In this document: positions 8,025 through 16,100 of the stretch, one piece after another
Numbering within the stretch: position 1 is the stretch's first letter
Layout: every line of letters begins with the position of its first letter
NCBI GenBank assembly: GCA_050011895.1
Contig: JBEKIF010000038.1
Coordinates: forward strand, 1 to 39,002
Direction: 5' to 3'
DNA from: DATBGO01 sp050011895
GTDB lineage: Bacteria > Actinomycetota > Actinomycetes > Streptosporangiales > Streptosporangiaceae
Length of the DNA stretch: 39,002 nucleotides
Notes under the pieces: generated by a model
Database searches by the model: none
Seen by the model: only the letters and a program-made list of their open reading frames with translations
Told to the model about the DNA's origin: nothing
Made by a program: the position numbers and the translations under genes

Positions 8025-10181
8025 TCAGCCTGCCGGGGGCTGGCCGGACGGATCGCTGACGGCCGTGGCCGGAGAGGCCGCAGAGCCCGGGGAGACCGGG
8101 GAGACCGGAGAGCCTGGGGAGACCGGCGAGGCAGCAGAGCCCACAGGGGCTGGAGAGCCCGGAGAGGCTGCAGAGCATGGGGAGACCGGAGAGCCTGGGG
8201 AGGCAGCAAAGACCGGAGAGCCCGGGGAGGCAGCAGAGACTGGAGAGCCCGGGGAGGCAGCAGAGACCGGCGTGGCCATGGCCACCGCAGCGCTGGCTGG
8301 GGCGACACTGCGCAGCCGCAGCCGCATGACCGTGCCGCCGCCCGGCCGCTCGCCCGCGGTCACCTCGGCGCCCTGCGCGCGGGCAAGCTGCCGCACTATG
8401 TAGAGCCCCAGGCCGATTCCGCCGAACCTGCGGCGGTCGCCGGTCTCACCCTGCACGAACCGCTCGAAGATCCGCTCACGGTCGGCAGGCGCGATGCCGA
8501 TGCCGGTGTCCGCTACCGTCACCTCTATCCAGTCTCCGCACCGGCCGGCCCGGATCGTGACGGTCCCGCCATCCGGCGAGTACTTGAAGGCGTTCTCGAT
8601 CAGCTGGCCGATGATGATGTCGGTGGCCATCGCGTCACCGTAGGCGGGCGGCAGGTCATCAGGGATCTCGGCGGCCAGGGTATGCCGGTCAGACAGCTGG
8701 CGGAACGCGGTCACCGCGGCACGCAGCGGCGCGGCCAGGTCGAACAGGCCATTGCTTACCGTCAGCTGATCCGCACCGGCCCTCGAGCCCAGCAGCAGCT
8801 GCTCCACCAGCTTGGCCAGCGAGCCCGCGCGCTCGGCGATCGTCTGCACGGCGCCCCGGCGGTCGGCGTCGGACAGTTTGTCCCAGCGGTTGGCGAGCGT
8901 GCTCGCAAAACCCTGCACCACGGTGATCGGCGTCCGCAGCTCGTGACTCGTGGTGGCCAGGAACAGGTCCTTTGCCTCCTCGAGCTCCTTGGCGGCGGTC
9001 ACGTCGCGGAAGTCGAGCACCTGCTCGTCCCGGTCGGTCAGCCCGGTGCACAGCAAGTCGAGCCAGCGGCCGTTGGCCAGCTTGTGGGTGAGCTTGGCGC
9101 CCGGCTCAGGCAGCGGGAACGGCGGCGGCTTGCCTATCGCGTCCTCGAAGGTCACGCTAGTCAGCCGGTGCGCGGCCGGGTTCCACTGCCGGACCAGGCC
9201 ATCGGCGTCGAGCACCGCGATGCCGTCCGCGCTGGCGTCGATCACCGCGCGCTCGTGCGCCCGCTGCTTCACGACCTCCTCGAACGCAGTCGCGTTGGAC
9301 AGCGCCACGCTGGCGTGCCCGGCCAGCAGCTCGAGGAGTTCCAGCTCGACATGGCCGACCTTGCGCCCGGAGTAAAGGGCATACAGCGCACCGTAGGGGC
9401 GCCCGGCCACGTGCGAGAGGCTCAATGTGATGGTGTGCAGCCCGGGCAGCGCGGACCAGATCAGGTCGTCGAAGCGGCCGGACTCCCCGGTCGCCATCAT
9501 GACGGTCTTGCCTGACCGCATCAGCTGGCCGACCATGCTGGTGGCCAGGTCGGCCGTGCGGCCGCGGAGCCCGGCAGGCAGCCCGTCCATGCTGACCAGG
9601 CGCAGCCGGTCGCCCTCGATCAGCGCGAACCCGCCAGCGTCGGCCCGGGTCAGCTCCCGCAGGCTCGCCGAGATCCGGTCGAGCACCGCCTCCAGGTGGA
9701 GCTGGGCGTTCATGTCAGCGACCACGTCACCAAGGCGGCGGACCACCCGGGCCCGTTCGGCCATGTAGTGCCTGACCGCCTCGTCGTCGCCGGTCTGGTG
9801 GCAGACGCTCACCCAGCCGATCGTCTCGCCGGTGCGGCTGACCAGGGCGCTGATATCGACGCGCAGATCGAGCAGGCTGCCGTCCTTGCACAGCCTGCGG
9901 GTCGCGAACGAGATCCGGCCGCCGCCGCGGACCCGCTCAAGGACCGCGTTGTGCTCGGCCTTGAGTTCCTCGGGCACCATCGGCGGATCGGTGCCGGCCA
10001 CCTCGGCCGCCGACCAGCCGAACAACCGCTCGGCCGCCGGGTTCCAGGCGAGGACCTTGCGGTCGGAACCGTAGGCCATGATGGCATCGGCAGCGCACTC
10101 GATGATCGCGCGCGCGGTCGCATCCATCCGGTCCCGCCCGGCCGACGCCATCAGTCTCAGCCCCACGACCCCATGGTCCAC
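8025..10181 (-). CDS. PAS-GAF-PAS sensor histidine kinase with Ser/Pro-rich repeat tail
   Basis: Up to 718 residues from a GTG at 10181; an ATG at 10151 (MASAGRDRMD) is an equally good start. There are no membrane helices, so it is a soluble sensor. Order: PAS (about 20-140), GAF (about 150-305), second PAS (about 310-400), HisKA with the phospho-acceptor His413 in TTSHELRTPITV, and HATPase with N-box IENAFKYSP, G1 DTGIGIAP and G2 GGIGLGLYIV. The last ~80 residues are low-complexity Ser/Pro/Ala repeats (SAASPGSPV) coded by a 27-bp tandem repeat. No response regulator gene is adjacent, so it is an orphan kinase here. The signal is unknown; GAF and PAS modules may bind a cofactor or small ligand. 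Confidence 0.93.
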   Translation of the reverse strand: MDHGVVGLRLMASAGRDRMDATARAIIECAADAIMAYGSDRKVLAWNPAAERLFGWSAAEVAGTDPPMVPEELKAEHNAVLERVRGGGRISFATRRLCKDGSLLDLRVDISALVSRTGETIGWVSVCHQTGDDEAVRHYMAERARVVRRLGDVVADMNAQLHLEAVLDRISASLRELTRADAGGFALIEGDRLRLVSMDGLPAGLRGRTADLATSMVGQLMRSGKTVMMATGESGRFDDLIWSALPGLHTITLSLSHVAGRPYGALYALYSGRKVGHVELELLELLAGHASVALSNATAFEEVVKQRAHERAVIDASADGIAVLDADGLVRQWNPAAHRLTSVTFEDAIGKPPPFPLPEPGAKLTHKLANGRWLDLLCTGLTDRDEQVLDFRDVTAAKELEEAKDLFLATTSHELRTPITVVQGFASTLANRWDKLSDADRRGAVQTIAERAGSLAKLVEQLLLGSRAGADQLTVSNGLFDLAAPLRAAVTAFRQLSDRHTLAAEIPDDLPPAYGDAMATDIIIGQLIENAFKYSPDGGTVTIRAGRCGDWIEVTVADTGIGIAPADRERIFERFVQGETGDRRRFGGIGLGLYIVRQLARAQGAEVTAGERPGGGTVMRLRLRSVAPASAAVAMATPVSAASPGSPVSAASPGSPVFAASPGSPVSPCSAASPGSPAPVGSAASPVSPGSPVSPVSPGSAASPATAVSDPSGQPPAG
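8188..8268. repeat. 27-bp coding tandem repeat, three copies plus degenerate flank
   Basis: Three near-identical 27-bp units (8188-8214, 8215-8241, 8242-8268) differ at only a few bases. More diverged 9- and 18-bp units extend back to about 8085. The period is a multiple of three, so it adds nine-residue blocks to the kinase C-terminus without breaking frame. Confidence 0.85.
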
Positions 10182-10370
10182 CGGTATGCAATCGCACGTC
10201 AGCGAAAACCCAAGGCCGGTGGCGGGTTCAGCGGGCGCCGTCCGCCGCGGCGAGCACCCCGGGGCTGACCAGTCCGGACGGATAAAGCGCAGGTCAGGGT
10301 CGCATGATGGCGGCGTCGCAGGACCCAGGGTCGCGGGAGTACCGAGCGCGGGTCAGTAGCTGGCCCAGTC

Positions 10371-10400
10371 CTAGCCCGGGTCAGCACTGACCCGGGCTAG
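10371..10400 (-). terminator. Perfect 14-bp stem hairpin downstream of the hydrolase gene
   Basis: CTAGCCCGGGTCAG and its exact reverse complement are separated by only CA. The hairpin starts 43 bases beyond the stop of the leftward hydrolase gene. There is no T-tract. Position suggests a terminator that separates the hydrolase from the downstream histidine kinase gene; with a two-base loop it is also an almost perfect 30-bp palindrome that a protein could bind. Confidence 0.55.
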
Positions 10401-10442
10401 CGGCGACGACAGCGATGGTTCGCTGAGGATACGGTCAGCCCG

Positions 10443-11219
10443 TCACGCGGCTGCTGCCGCCGGCGGTGCGGGGAAGAGCCAGCGCAATTCGCGTCGGTAG
10501 GGCGTCCATCGGCCCAGCGGCTGGCCCAGGCGATCTGCCACTATTCGCATGACCGCCGGGTGGTGGGCCATGCCCATATGGCTGCCGTGAACCTCGATGT
10601 TCTCGCTGTACGGCCCTTCGTCCTGCGGGTAGCGGCGCCAGTCGAAGACGCCGTCGGAGCGCGAGTAGATGACCGTCGACGGCACCGACAAGGCGGCGAA
10701 GCCCGGGGCGAGGAGACCGGGCGTCCGGTCCGGCGTCGCGGCCGACCGGTCGCTCAGGGCCCGCCGCGTTGAACCGAGCGGCGCGCCCAGGGTAATGACC
10801 TGGTCAACCTGGCCGGGATGGCGCTTGGCCACTTCGCGCGCGATGCATCCGCCGACGCTCCAGCCGACGAGGGCAACTCGCTGATCGTGCTGCGCGGCCA
10901 TGTCTACCACCTGCTCCGCGATGCACCGCGCCACCCGCTCGGGGGCCCCCTTGTTGGCCGCGAAGCGCGGGCCGTGGACCGAGTGCCCGAGGCTCTGCAG
11001 ATAGGACCGGACGGCTGTCGTCGACCCGTTGCCCCCGCTCATCCCCGGAATCACGAGAACCAGGCGCCGCCCCTTCGCACGGGGTGCCGAGGCAAGCAAC
11101 GGCATGGCGGCCAGCATTGTGCCGAACTCATGTGCCGCCCTCGGGAATTCAAGAGCCCCGAACACCAACCTGCGCGCCTGCCGGTGGGTTTTCTCCAGAA
11201 GCCTGTCCGTACCGGTCAC
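10443..11219 (-). CDS. Alpha/beta-hydrolase fold protein
   Basis: 258 residues from a GTG with GGAGG seven bases upstream. The strand-loop LVLVIPGMSGGNGS holds the oxyanion region, the nucleophile elbow is GWSVGG (Ser near residue 122), the acid is probably in YSRSDGVFDW, and the base is His in HGSHMGMAHHP. A complete triad is therefore present. The family includes lipases, esterases and PGAP1-like hydrolases; the GWSVGG elbow with a short cap suggests a lipase/esterase-like enzyme, but the substrate cannot be told. There is no signal peptide. A cluster of DosR-like boxes lies 110-195 bases upstream. Confidence 0.85.
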   Translation of the reverse strand: MTGTDRLLEKTHRQARRLVFGALEFPRAAHEFGTMLAAMPLLASAPRAKGRRLVLVIPGMSGGNGSTTAVRSYLQSLGHSVHGPRFAANKGAPERVARCIAEQVVDMAAQHDQRVALVGWSVGGCIAREVAKRHPGQVDQVITLGAPLGSTRRALSDRSAATPDRTPGLLAPGFAALSVPSTVIYSRSDGVFDWRRYPQDEGPYSENIEVHGSHMGMAHHPAVMRIVADRLGQPLGRWTPYRRELRWLFPAPPAAAAA

Positions 11220-11330
11220 TATCTTTCCTCCCGACTAAAGTCGTCGGCCCGCGCATCACCGCTGACCGGCCCGCGGCGCGTCTGGCCGCTGGTGAGCGGG
11301 CCCCGGGCAGCACCGGAATGCGGCAAGATC

Positions 11331-11413
11331 GGGACCTTTGGGCCGTGCCGGCATAGGGCAGACCGGGCCTTCGGCCGGGCTGACATGACGGGGCGACCGG
11401 GACCTTTGACCCA
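11331..11413. promoter_or_regulatory. Cluster of DosR/DevR-like boxes
   Basis: GGGACCTTTGGGCC (11331-11344) and GGGACCTTTGACCC (11399-11412) both resemble the DosR/DevR consensus (GGGACTWWAGTCCC and its actinobacterial variants). A weaker element, GGGCCTTCGGCC (11365-11376), sits exactly midway, giving 34-base steps. The region lies between the divergent hydrolase and SSI-like genes and could serve either. No coding capacity was seen in this 311-base spacer. Confidence 0.45.
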
Positions 11414-11531
11414 TCTTCGTTCCCTATAGCGGAAAGTGAGACCAGTATACCTTTCACCGATTACAGCCGCTAGCTAGTAGACGCGGAACCGATCCGGGAG
11501 CGGTCACGTCCAAGTGGGCATGAGGCGAGAG

Positions 11532-12005
11532 ATGCGTGGCGCGCCGGCAGGCGCCTGGTACCTGCTCATCGCGGCGGTGTGCGCGATTGTTGTCACGGCG
11601 TGCGGCAGCGCGGCGGCTCCCGGCGGTGCCCCGGCTGCCGGCGGTGGCGCGGCCCCGGCCAGCTCTAACGCGTCAGGGAGCCCAGGCAATGGCACGCAAG
11701 CAGCCGGGATCTTCCTCGACATCAGCGTGAGCCATGGCGCCGGTACCCCCGTTACGCACTGGACGCTGCGCTGCCAGCCCACTGGCGGCACGCACCCGGA
11801 CGCAGCCAGCGCCTGCCGGGTCCTGATGCGCGCGAAGGAACCGTTCGCGCCGCTCCCCAGGGGCATAATGTGCCCGATGATCGTCGCGGGAACCAAGGTC
11901 GCGACGGTCCGGGGCACCTGGTACGGCAAGCCCGTCGACGTGACCATGAACCAGGGCGGCTGCTGGCTGTCGCGCTGGGACGAGGTCGGGCAGATCTTTA
12001 ACTAA
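11532..12005 (+). CDS. Subtilisin-inhibitor (SSI)-like lipoprotein
   Basis: About 157 residues from the ATG at 11532, which has GAGG six bases upstream; in-frame starts at 11514 and 11520 lack a site. A lipoprotein signal ends in the lipobox VTAC (Cys24), followed by a Gly/Ala/Ser linker. The mature part carries the SSI pattern: WTLRCQPTGGTHPDAASAC, then the MCPM reactive-loop segment, then VRGTWYGKPV and a closing Cys in QGGCWLSRW. SSI proteins (inhibitor family I16) are usually secreted free; this one is predicted to be membrane-anchored. It would inhibit extracellular serine proteases. The secreted protease at 5381-7813 is a sedolisin, not a subtilisin, so it is not an obvious target. Confidence 0.85.
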   Translation: MRGAPAGAWYLLIAAVCAIVVTACGSAAAPGGAPAAGGGAAPASSNASGSPGNGTQAAGIFLDISVSHGAGTPVTHWTLRCQPTGGTHPDAASACRVLMRAKEPFAPLPRGIMCPMIVAGTKVATVRGTWYGKPVDVTMNQGGCWLSRWDEVGQIFN

Positions 12006-12037
12006 CCAGCTCGCCAGCGGCCAGCCCGCCAGGCCGC

Positions 12038-12073
12038 GGCCCGTCGCTGGGCCCGTCGCTGGGCCCGTCGCTG
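12038..12073. repeat. 12-bp tandem repeat, three perfect copies
   Basis: GGCCCGTCGCTG is repeated three times without change, and a diverged copy lies at about 12081-12092. It lies in the spacer between the convergent SSI-like and DNA glycosylase genes. Confidence 0.85.
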
Positions 12074-12133
12074 TGGCGGCGGCCCATCGCTGCGGCCCAC
12101 GGCGGCGGCCACCGCGGCGGCGCGGCCCGTTGC

Positions 12134-13027
12134 TTACCGCAGCAACCGCGACATCCGCCGGTCGGCCAGTGGCTTGCCGCCGGTCTGACAGGTAGCGCAG
12201 TACTGCAGCGCGGAGTCGGCAAACGACACCTCGCGCACGACGTCGCCGCAGACCGGGCAAGGCTCGCCGGTCCTGCCGTGCACCCGCAGGCCGGCCTTCT
12301 TCTCCGCCTTCAGGTCGCCTGCCGATAGCCCCGCAGATCTGCCGATCGCCTCCCGCAGGGTGGCGACGATCACCGTGTGCAGCTCGGTCACCTCCTCCGG
12401 GCTGAGGCTTGAGGCCAGCCGGAACGGCGACATCCTGGCCGCGTGCAAGACCTCGTCGGAGTAGGCGTTGCCGATCCCGGCAATGATCTTCTGGTCCCGC
12501 AGCACGCCCTTGATCTGGGTCCTGCGGCCGCCCAGGAGCCCGGCCAGGACCTCCGGGGTAAAGGCCGGATCCAGCGGATCGGGCCCGAGCGCCGCGATGC
12601 CGGGAACCGCCGCCGGGTCGGTCACCAGGTAGACCGCCAGCCGCTTGCGGGTGCCGGCCTCGGTGAGATCGAAGCCCGAGCCGTCAGTGAAACGCAGCCT
12701 GAAAGCTAGCGGGCCCTTGCCCGGCCGGGGGGGCGCCTCAGGCAGGCTGTCCCGCCAGCGCAGCCAGCCGGCCCGGGCCAGGTGCACGACCAAGTGCAGC
12801 AACGGCGGGCTGGCACCGGCGCGCGGGGCGGCTGGTTCGGTGACCAGATCAAGGAACTTGCCGCGACGCCCGGTTTCCCTGATCACCCGGCCGCCCAGTG
12901 CGGTCAGCGCTGGATCGTAGGTCTTGAGCACCGAGATCTCTGCGATATCGGCGCGGTCGATCACCCGGCCCGTCGCCCGCTCACGCAGATCGGCGGCTAG
13001 GGCCTCCACCTCGGGAAGTTCTGGCAC
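12134..13027 (-). CDS. Fpg/Nei-family DNA glycosylase
   Basis: 297 residues. The GTG at 13027 is the correct start because it puts Pro at position 2 and Glu at 3 (PELPEVEALA), the catalytic residues exposed after Met removal. The conserved Lys is in RRGKFLDL, the helix-two-turn-helix region includes IGNAYSDEVL, and the C-terminal zinc finger is CPVCG ... CATCQ. It excises oxidised purines or pyrimidines in base-excision repair and cleaves the abasic site. PELPEVE favours Fpg (MutM) over Nei, but actinobacteria carry several paralogues. It is monocistronic, and its start lies about 50 bases from the tRNA-Leu gene. Confidence 0.93.
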   Translation of the reverse strand: MPELPEVEALAADLRERATGRVIDRADIAEISVLKTYDPALTALGGRVIRETGRRGKFLDLVTEPAAPRAGASPPLLHLVVHLARAGWLRWRDSLPEAPPRPGKGPLAFRLRFTDGSGFDLTEAGTRKRLAVYLVTDPAAVPGIAALGPDPLDPAFTPEVLAGLLGGRRTQIKGVLRDQKIIAGIGNAYSDEVLHAARMSPFRLASSLSPEEVTELHTVIVATLREAIGRSAGLSAGDLKAEKKAGLRVHGRTGEPCPVCGDVVREVSFADSALQYCATCQTGGKPLADRRMSRLLR

Positions 13028-13077
13028 GAATCTGATTCTGCCCTGCGGCTGGCCTTGGGTGAGCGGCCGGCCTTGGG

Positions 13078-13160
13078 TGGGCGAGGAGGGATTTGAACCC
13101 TCACGTCCTTTCGGACACACGGACCTGAACCGTGCGCGTCTGCCGTTCCGCCACCCGCCC
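13078..13160 (-). tRNA. tRNA-Leu (anticodon CAG)
   Basis: On the minus strand the acceptor arms GGGCGGG/CTCGCCC pair with one G-U. The anticodon stem CACGG/CCGTG encloses loop TTCAGGT (anticodon CAG at 13125-13127), a long variable arm (GTGTCCGAAAGGACGT) marks a class II tRNA, and the T-arm is GAGGG-TTCAAAT-CCCTC. The CCA end is not encoded. It reads CUG, the commonest Leu codon in this DNA. Confidence 0.97.
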
Positions 13161-13205
13161 TGGGCAAGGAGTCACCTTAGCACGTACTCCAGCTGTAGCG
13201 CTGCG

Positions 13206-13218
13206 CCGATACTATCGG
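13206..13218 (+). promoter_or_regulatory. Palindromic -10-like element before fhaA
   Basis: CCGATACTATCGG is a perfect 13-bp palindrome centred on TACTAT, an acceptable -10 hexamer, 28 bases before the fhaA GTG. It may be the promoter of the whole fhaA-pknB operon and an operator at once. No clear -35 is visible. Confidence 0.4.
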
Positions 13219-13246
13219 ATGCGAGTAGGGGAAGGAGGTAACCCTG

Positions 13247-14002
13247 GTGGGCGTTCTGCAGCGCTTCGAGCACCGCCTGGAGGGCATGGTCGAGGGTGCC
13301 TTCGCGCGCGCGTTCAAGTCCGAGCTTGAGCCGGTCGAGATCGCGAGCGCGGTGCAGCGCGAGATGGACGACCGTGCCGCGATCGTGGCGCACGGCAGGA
13401 CCCTGGTGCCCAACGACTTCGTCGTGGAACTCGCGGATACCGACCACGAGCGCCTCAACGTGTACGCGGACAGTCTCGGCGTCGAGCTGGCCACTCTCGC
13501 CCGCGAGCACGCGCGGGAGCAGGGCTACTCCTTCGTTGGACCTGTTCGGATGCGGTTCGAGGGAGTTCCGGACCTGACCACGGGCACGTTCAGGATCCGC
13601 TCGGGAGTCATCCGCGGCACCACGGTGGAAGACGGTGAGATCCGCAGGCCCATCAGCGACCTGCCCAGCCCGCCGGGTAACTTCGCCGGGCGGCCGAGGC
13701 TCCTCGTCTCCGGGCCCGAGGCAGGCGCGGACGGCAACACGCAGCGCACCTTCGAGCTCGGTGCGCCGCTGACCATACTCGGCCGTGGGACCGACTGTGA
13801 CCTGCGTCTCGTCGATCCTGGCGTGTCCAGGCACCACGCCGAGCTGCGAGTAGAGGACGGCGAGGTCGTGCTCGTCGACCTAGGCTCAACCAACGGAACC
13901 TTCGTCAACGGACAGCCGGTGCGCAGGGTGTCGCTGAACGATGGCACCCAGGTAACGCTGGGCCGCACCACACTGGTATTCCGCAGGGATGGCATTTACT
14001 GA
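13247..14002 (+). CDS. fhaA: FhaA, DUF3662 and FHA domain protein
   Basis: 251 residues from a GTG preceded by AAGGAGGT. The N-terminal ~125 residues form the DUF3662 domain (MGVLQRFEHRLEGMVEGAF onward), then a short linker, then an FHA phosphothreonine-binding domain (about 165-248) with GRGTDCDLRL, SRHHAEL and DLGSTNGTFVNG. In mycobacteria FhaA binds phosphorylated MviN and is a substrate of PknB, linking signalling to peptidoglycan precursor flipping. It is shorter than the Mycobacterium protein because the long central linker is missing, as in Streptomyces and relatives. First gene of the cluster. Confidence 0.96.
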   Translation: MGVLQRFEHRLEGMVEGAFARAFKSELEPVEIASAVQREMDDRAAIVAHGRTLVPNDFVVELADTDHERLNVYADSLGVELATLAREHAREQGYSFVGPVRMRFEGVPDLTTGTFRIRSGVIRGTTVEDGEIRRPISDLPSPPGNFAGRPRLLVSGPEAGADGNTQRTFELGAPLTILGRGTDCDLRLVDPGVSRHHAELRVEDGEVVLVDLGSTNGTFVNGQPVRRVSLNDGTQVTLGRTTLVFRRDGIY

Positions 14003-14088
14003 CCTCTGCGCTGACCCCGCCCCGACAACCCGACCGCGCCAGCAACGCCCGCTGGGACCGCAGGCGCCAGCCAAGGACTTGTGACCGG

Positions 14089-14601
14089 ATGAACGCGCTC
14101 ACCCTTACCCTTATCAGGCTTGGGTTCCTCGCGGTCCTATGGCTGTTCGTCATAGCGGCCGTCGGAGTAGTGCGCACCGACCTGTTCGGCTCGGCGGTCT
14201 CGGCGCGCCGGGCGCGGCGGCAGCGCGCCGCCCAGCGGCCCAGGCAGCCGGCGCCGCCCAAGCCGGTGAAGAAGAGCCGGCCAGGACGGCCCGCGGGCGG
14301 CCGCGGGGCCCCGCAGCACCTGCTGGTGACGGCTGGGGCGCTGGCCGGCACCACACTGGACCTGGCGGACGGCCAGCAGATCACCATCGGCCGGGCAGAT
14401 GATGCCACACTGGTGCTCAACGATGACTACGCTTCCACCCGACATGCCCGGCTGTTTCCGCAGGATGGTCAGTGGATTGTCGAGGACCTCGGTTCGACCA
14501 ACGGCACCTACCTCGACCGTCAGAAGGTAACCCAGCCCACCCCGGTGCCGGTCGGCGTGCCGATCCGCATCGGCAAGACCGTTCTGGAACTGCGCAAATG
14601 A
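14089..14601 (+). CDS. fhaB: FhaB, membrane-anchored FHA domain protein
   Basis: 170 residues. An N-terminal membrane helix (about 5-28) is followed by a basic Arg/Pro/Lys linker and an FHA domain (about 85-165) with IGRADDATLVL, STRHARL and DLGSTNGTYLD. The mycobacterial counterpart (FipA/FhaB) is phosphorylated by PknB and connects FtsZ and FtsQ under stress. Its stop overlaps the pstP start (ATGA), so translation is coupled. Confidence 0.95.
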   Translation: MNALTLTLIRLGFLAVLWLFVIAAVGVVRTDLFGSAVSARRARRQRAAQRPRQPAPPKPVKKSRPGRPAGGRGAPQHLLVTAGALAGTTLDLADGQQITIGRADDATLVLNDDYASTRHARLFPQDGQWIVEDLGSTNGTYLDRQKVTQPTPVPVGVPIRIGKTVLELRK

Positions 14602-16100
14602 CACTTGCACTCCGCTATGCGGTCCGCTCGGATGTCGGCCTCCTCCGCGAGGGGAACGAGGACTCGGCTTACGCGGGCCCACATCTGCTTGCCATCGCTG
14701 ACGGCATGGGCGGGCATGCCGCGGGTGAGGTGGCCAGCGCGGTGGCCATCTCGGCGCTGGCCGGGCTTGATGAGGAAATCCCGGTCAGCGACCTGCTGAC
14801 GGTCCTGTCCGCGGCAGTAGCCAGCGCCAACGCCACCCTGCACGAGATGAGCACGCAGGACCCGTCGGTCGAGGGCATGGGCACCACGCTGACGGCCATG
14901 CTCTGGTCCGGCTCGACGGTCGCGCTCTGCCACATCGGCGACTCGCGCGCCTACCTGCTCAGGGACGGCAGCCTCTATCAGATCACCCACGATCACACGC
15001 TGGTCCAGTCGCTGGTCGACGACGGCAGGCTCAGCCCTGAACAGGCGCATACCCATCCGCAGCGATCCCTGGTGATGCGGGCGCTGCAGAGCAGCACCGA
15101 GGCCGAGCCCGACCTGACGGTACGGGAGGCCAGCGCCGGAGACCGGTACCTGCTCTGCAGCGACGGGCTGTCCGACGTGGTCAGCGAGCAGACCCTGCAC
15201 AAGACACTGATGCAGTACGCCGGGCCGGAGGAAGCCGTCTACCAGCTGATCGATCTCGCCATCCGCGGCGGCGGCCCGGACAACATCACCTGCATCGTTG
15301 CTGACGTGGTGGACACCGCCGCGGCGCCGGGCACCGCCACCGAGGCGTCGGTCATCGCGGGCGCGGCGTCCAATGGCGACGGGCGCCCCCGGCTGCGCAG
15401 CGACAGCCCAGCGGTCCGCGCCCGGCAGCTCACAGAGCCCGGCCTGCAGACGGCCGCCGGTCCAGAGATCATGACCGCGGGCCCCTTGACCACGCCGAGG
15501 ACCGGCACGCCCACCAGGCCCGGGACCGGCACCAGGCCCCAGACGGTAACCAGGCCGGGAACGGCAACCGACCTCGCCGAGCCAGAACCCGACGACGACG
15601 CGGACCCAGCCGAGATCGGCCTGCCCCGCAGGCGCTGGCCAGTGGTCACCTCCGTCCTTGTCGTTCTCGTCATCGTCATCGCCGCCGGCGGGTACGCGGC
15701 CTGGCGGTATACCCAGGGCCAGTACTACGTGGGCGCCGACGGCCAGCAGGTGGCCATCTACCGCGGCGTCAACGAGCAGGTAGCCGGGCTGAGCCTGTCC
15801 AGCCTCTACCAGCGGACCGGCATCCCGCTTTCGCACGTGACAGCCAACGACCTCCCGCAGATCAAGAGCACGATCACCGCCGACAGCCTGGGTGGCGCGA
15901 AGCAGGTCGTGGTCAACATCCGCCGCGCCTACAACTGCCAGGTAGCGGTAGCCGCCGTGCAGAAGTGGGAAGCGGGCAAGCCCACGCCGCCCAAGCCGGT
16001 CAGGGTGAAGGGCAAGCTGATCACGCCCAAGGCCAAGCCGTATCCGGCCAAGCCGGCGGTGCCCTCCTACTGTTCCGGCCAGCAGGGGGCGCCGGCGTGA
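14598..16100 (+). CDS. pstP: PstP, PP2C-type Ser/Thr protein phosphatase
   Basis: 500 residues from the ATG at 14598. The catalytic PP2C domain (1-240) has GLLREGNEDSAYAG, the metal-binding IADGMGGHAAGE, GDSRAYLLR, CSDGLSD and GGGPDNITCIV. A Thr/Pro-rich linker with repeated TRPGT units leads to one membrane helix (about 350-370) and an extracytoplasmic domain of about 125 residues ending in a Lys/Pro-rich tail. PstP removes phosphates placed by PknB on cell-division and wall proteins. Both ends overlap neighbours (ATGA with fhaB, GTGA with rodA). Confidence 0.96.
   Translation: MTLALRYAVRSDVGLLREGNEDSAYAGPHLLAIADGMGGHAAGEVASAVAISALAGLDEEIPVSDLLTVLSAAVASANATLHEMSTQDPSVEGMGTTLTAMLWSGSTVALCHIGDSRAYLLRDGSLYQITHDHTLVQSLVDDGRLSPEQAHTHPQRSLVMRALQSSTEAEPDLTVREASAGDRYLLCSDGLSDVVSEQTLHKTLMQYAGPEEAVYQLIDLAIRGGGPDNITCIVADVVDTAAAPGTATEASVIAGAASNGDGRPRLRSDSPAVRARQLTEPGLQTAAGPEIMTAGPLTTPRTGTPTRPGTGTRPQTVTRPGTATDLAEPEPDDDADPAEIGLPRRRWPVVTSVLVVLVIVIAAGGYAAWRYTQGQYYVGADGQQVAIYRGVNEQVAGLSLSSLYQRTGIPLSHVTANDLPQIKSTITADSLGGAKQVVVNIRRAYNCQVAVAAVQKWEAGKPTPPKPVRVKGKLITPKAKPYPAKPAVPSYCSGQQGAPA

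Noticed and set aside
7948..8403. Frame on the plus strand encoding collagen-like Gly-Glu repeats
   Set aside because: It is the antisense of the kinase repeat tail; no ribosome site and no other protein features; the kinase frame continues into a full catalytic domain.
11149..11457. 102-codon minus frame upstream of the hydrolase
   Set aside because: Low-complexity Arg/Gly/Ser composition; overlaps the hydrolase start and the DosR-like boxes.
13172..13837. 221-codon frame antisense to fhaA
   Set aside because: Shadow of fhaA, which has a full DUF3662-FHA layout.
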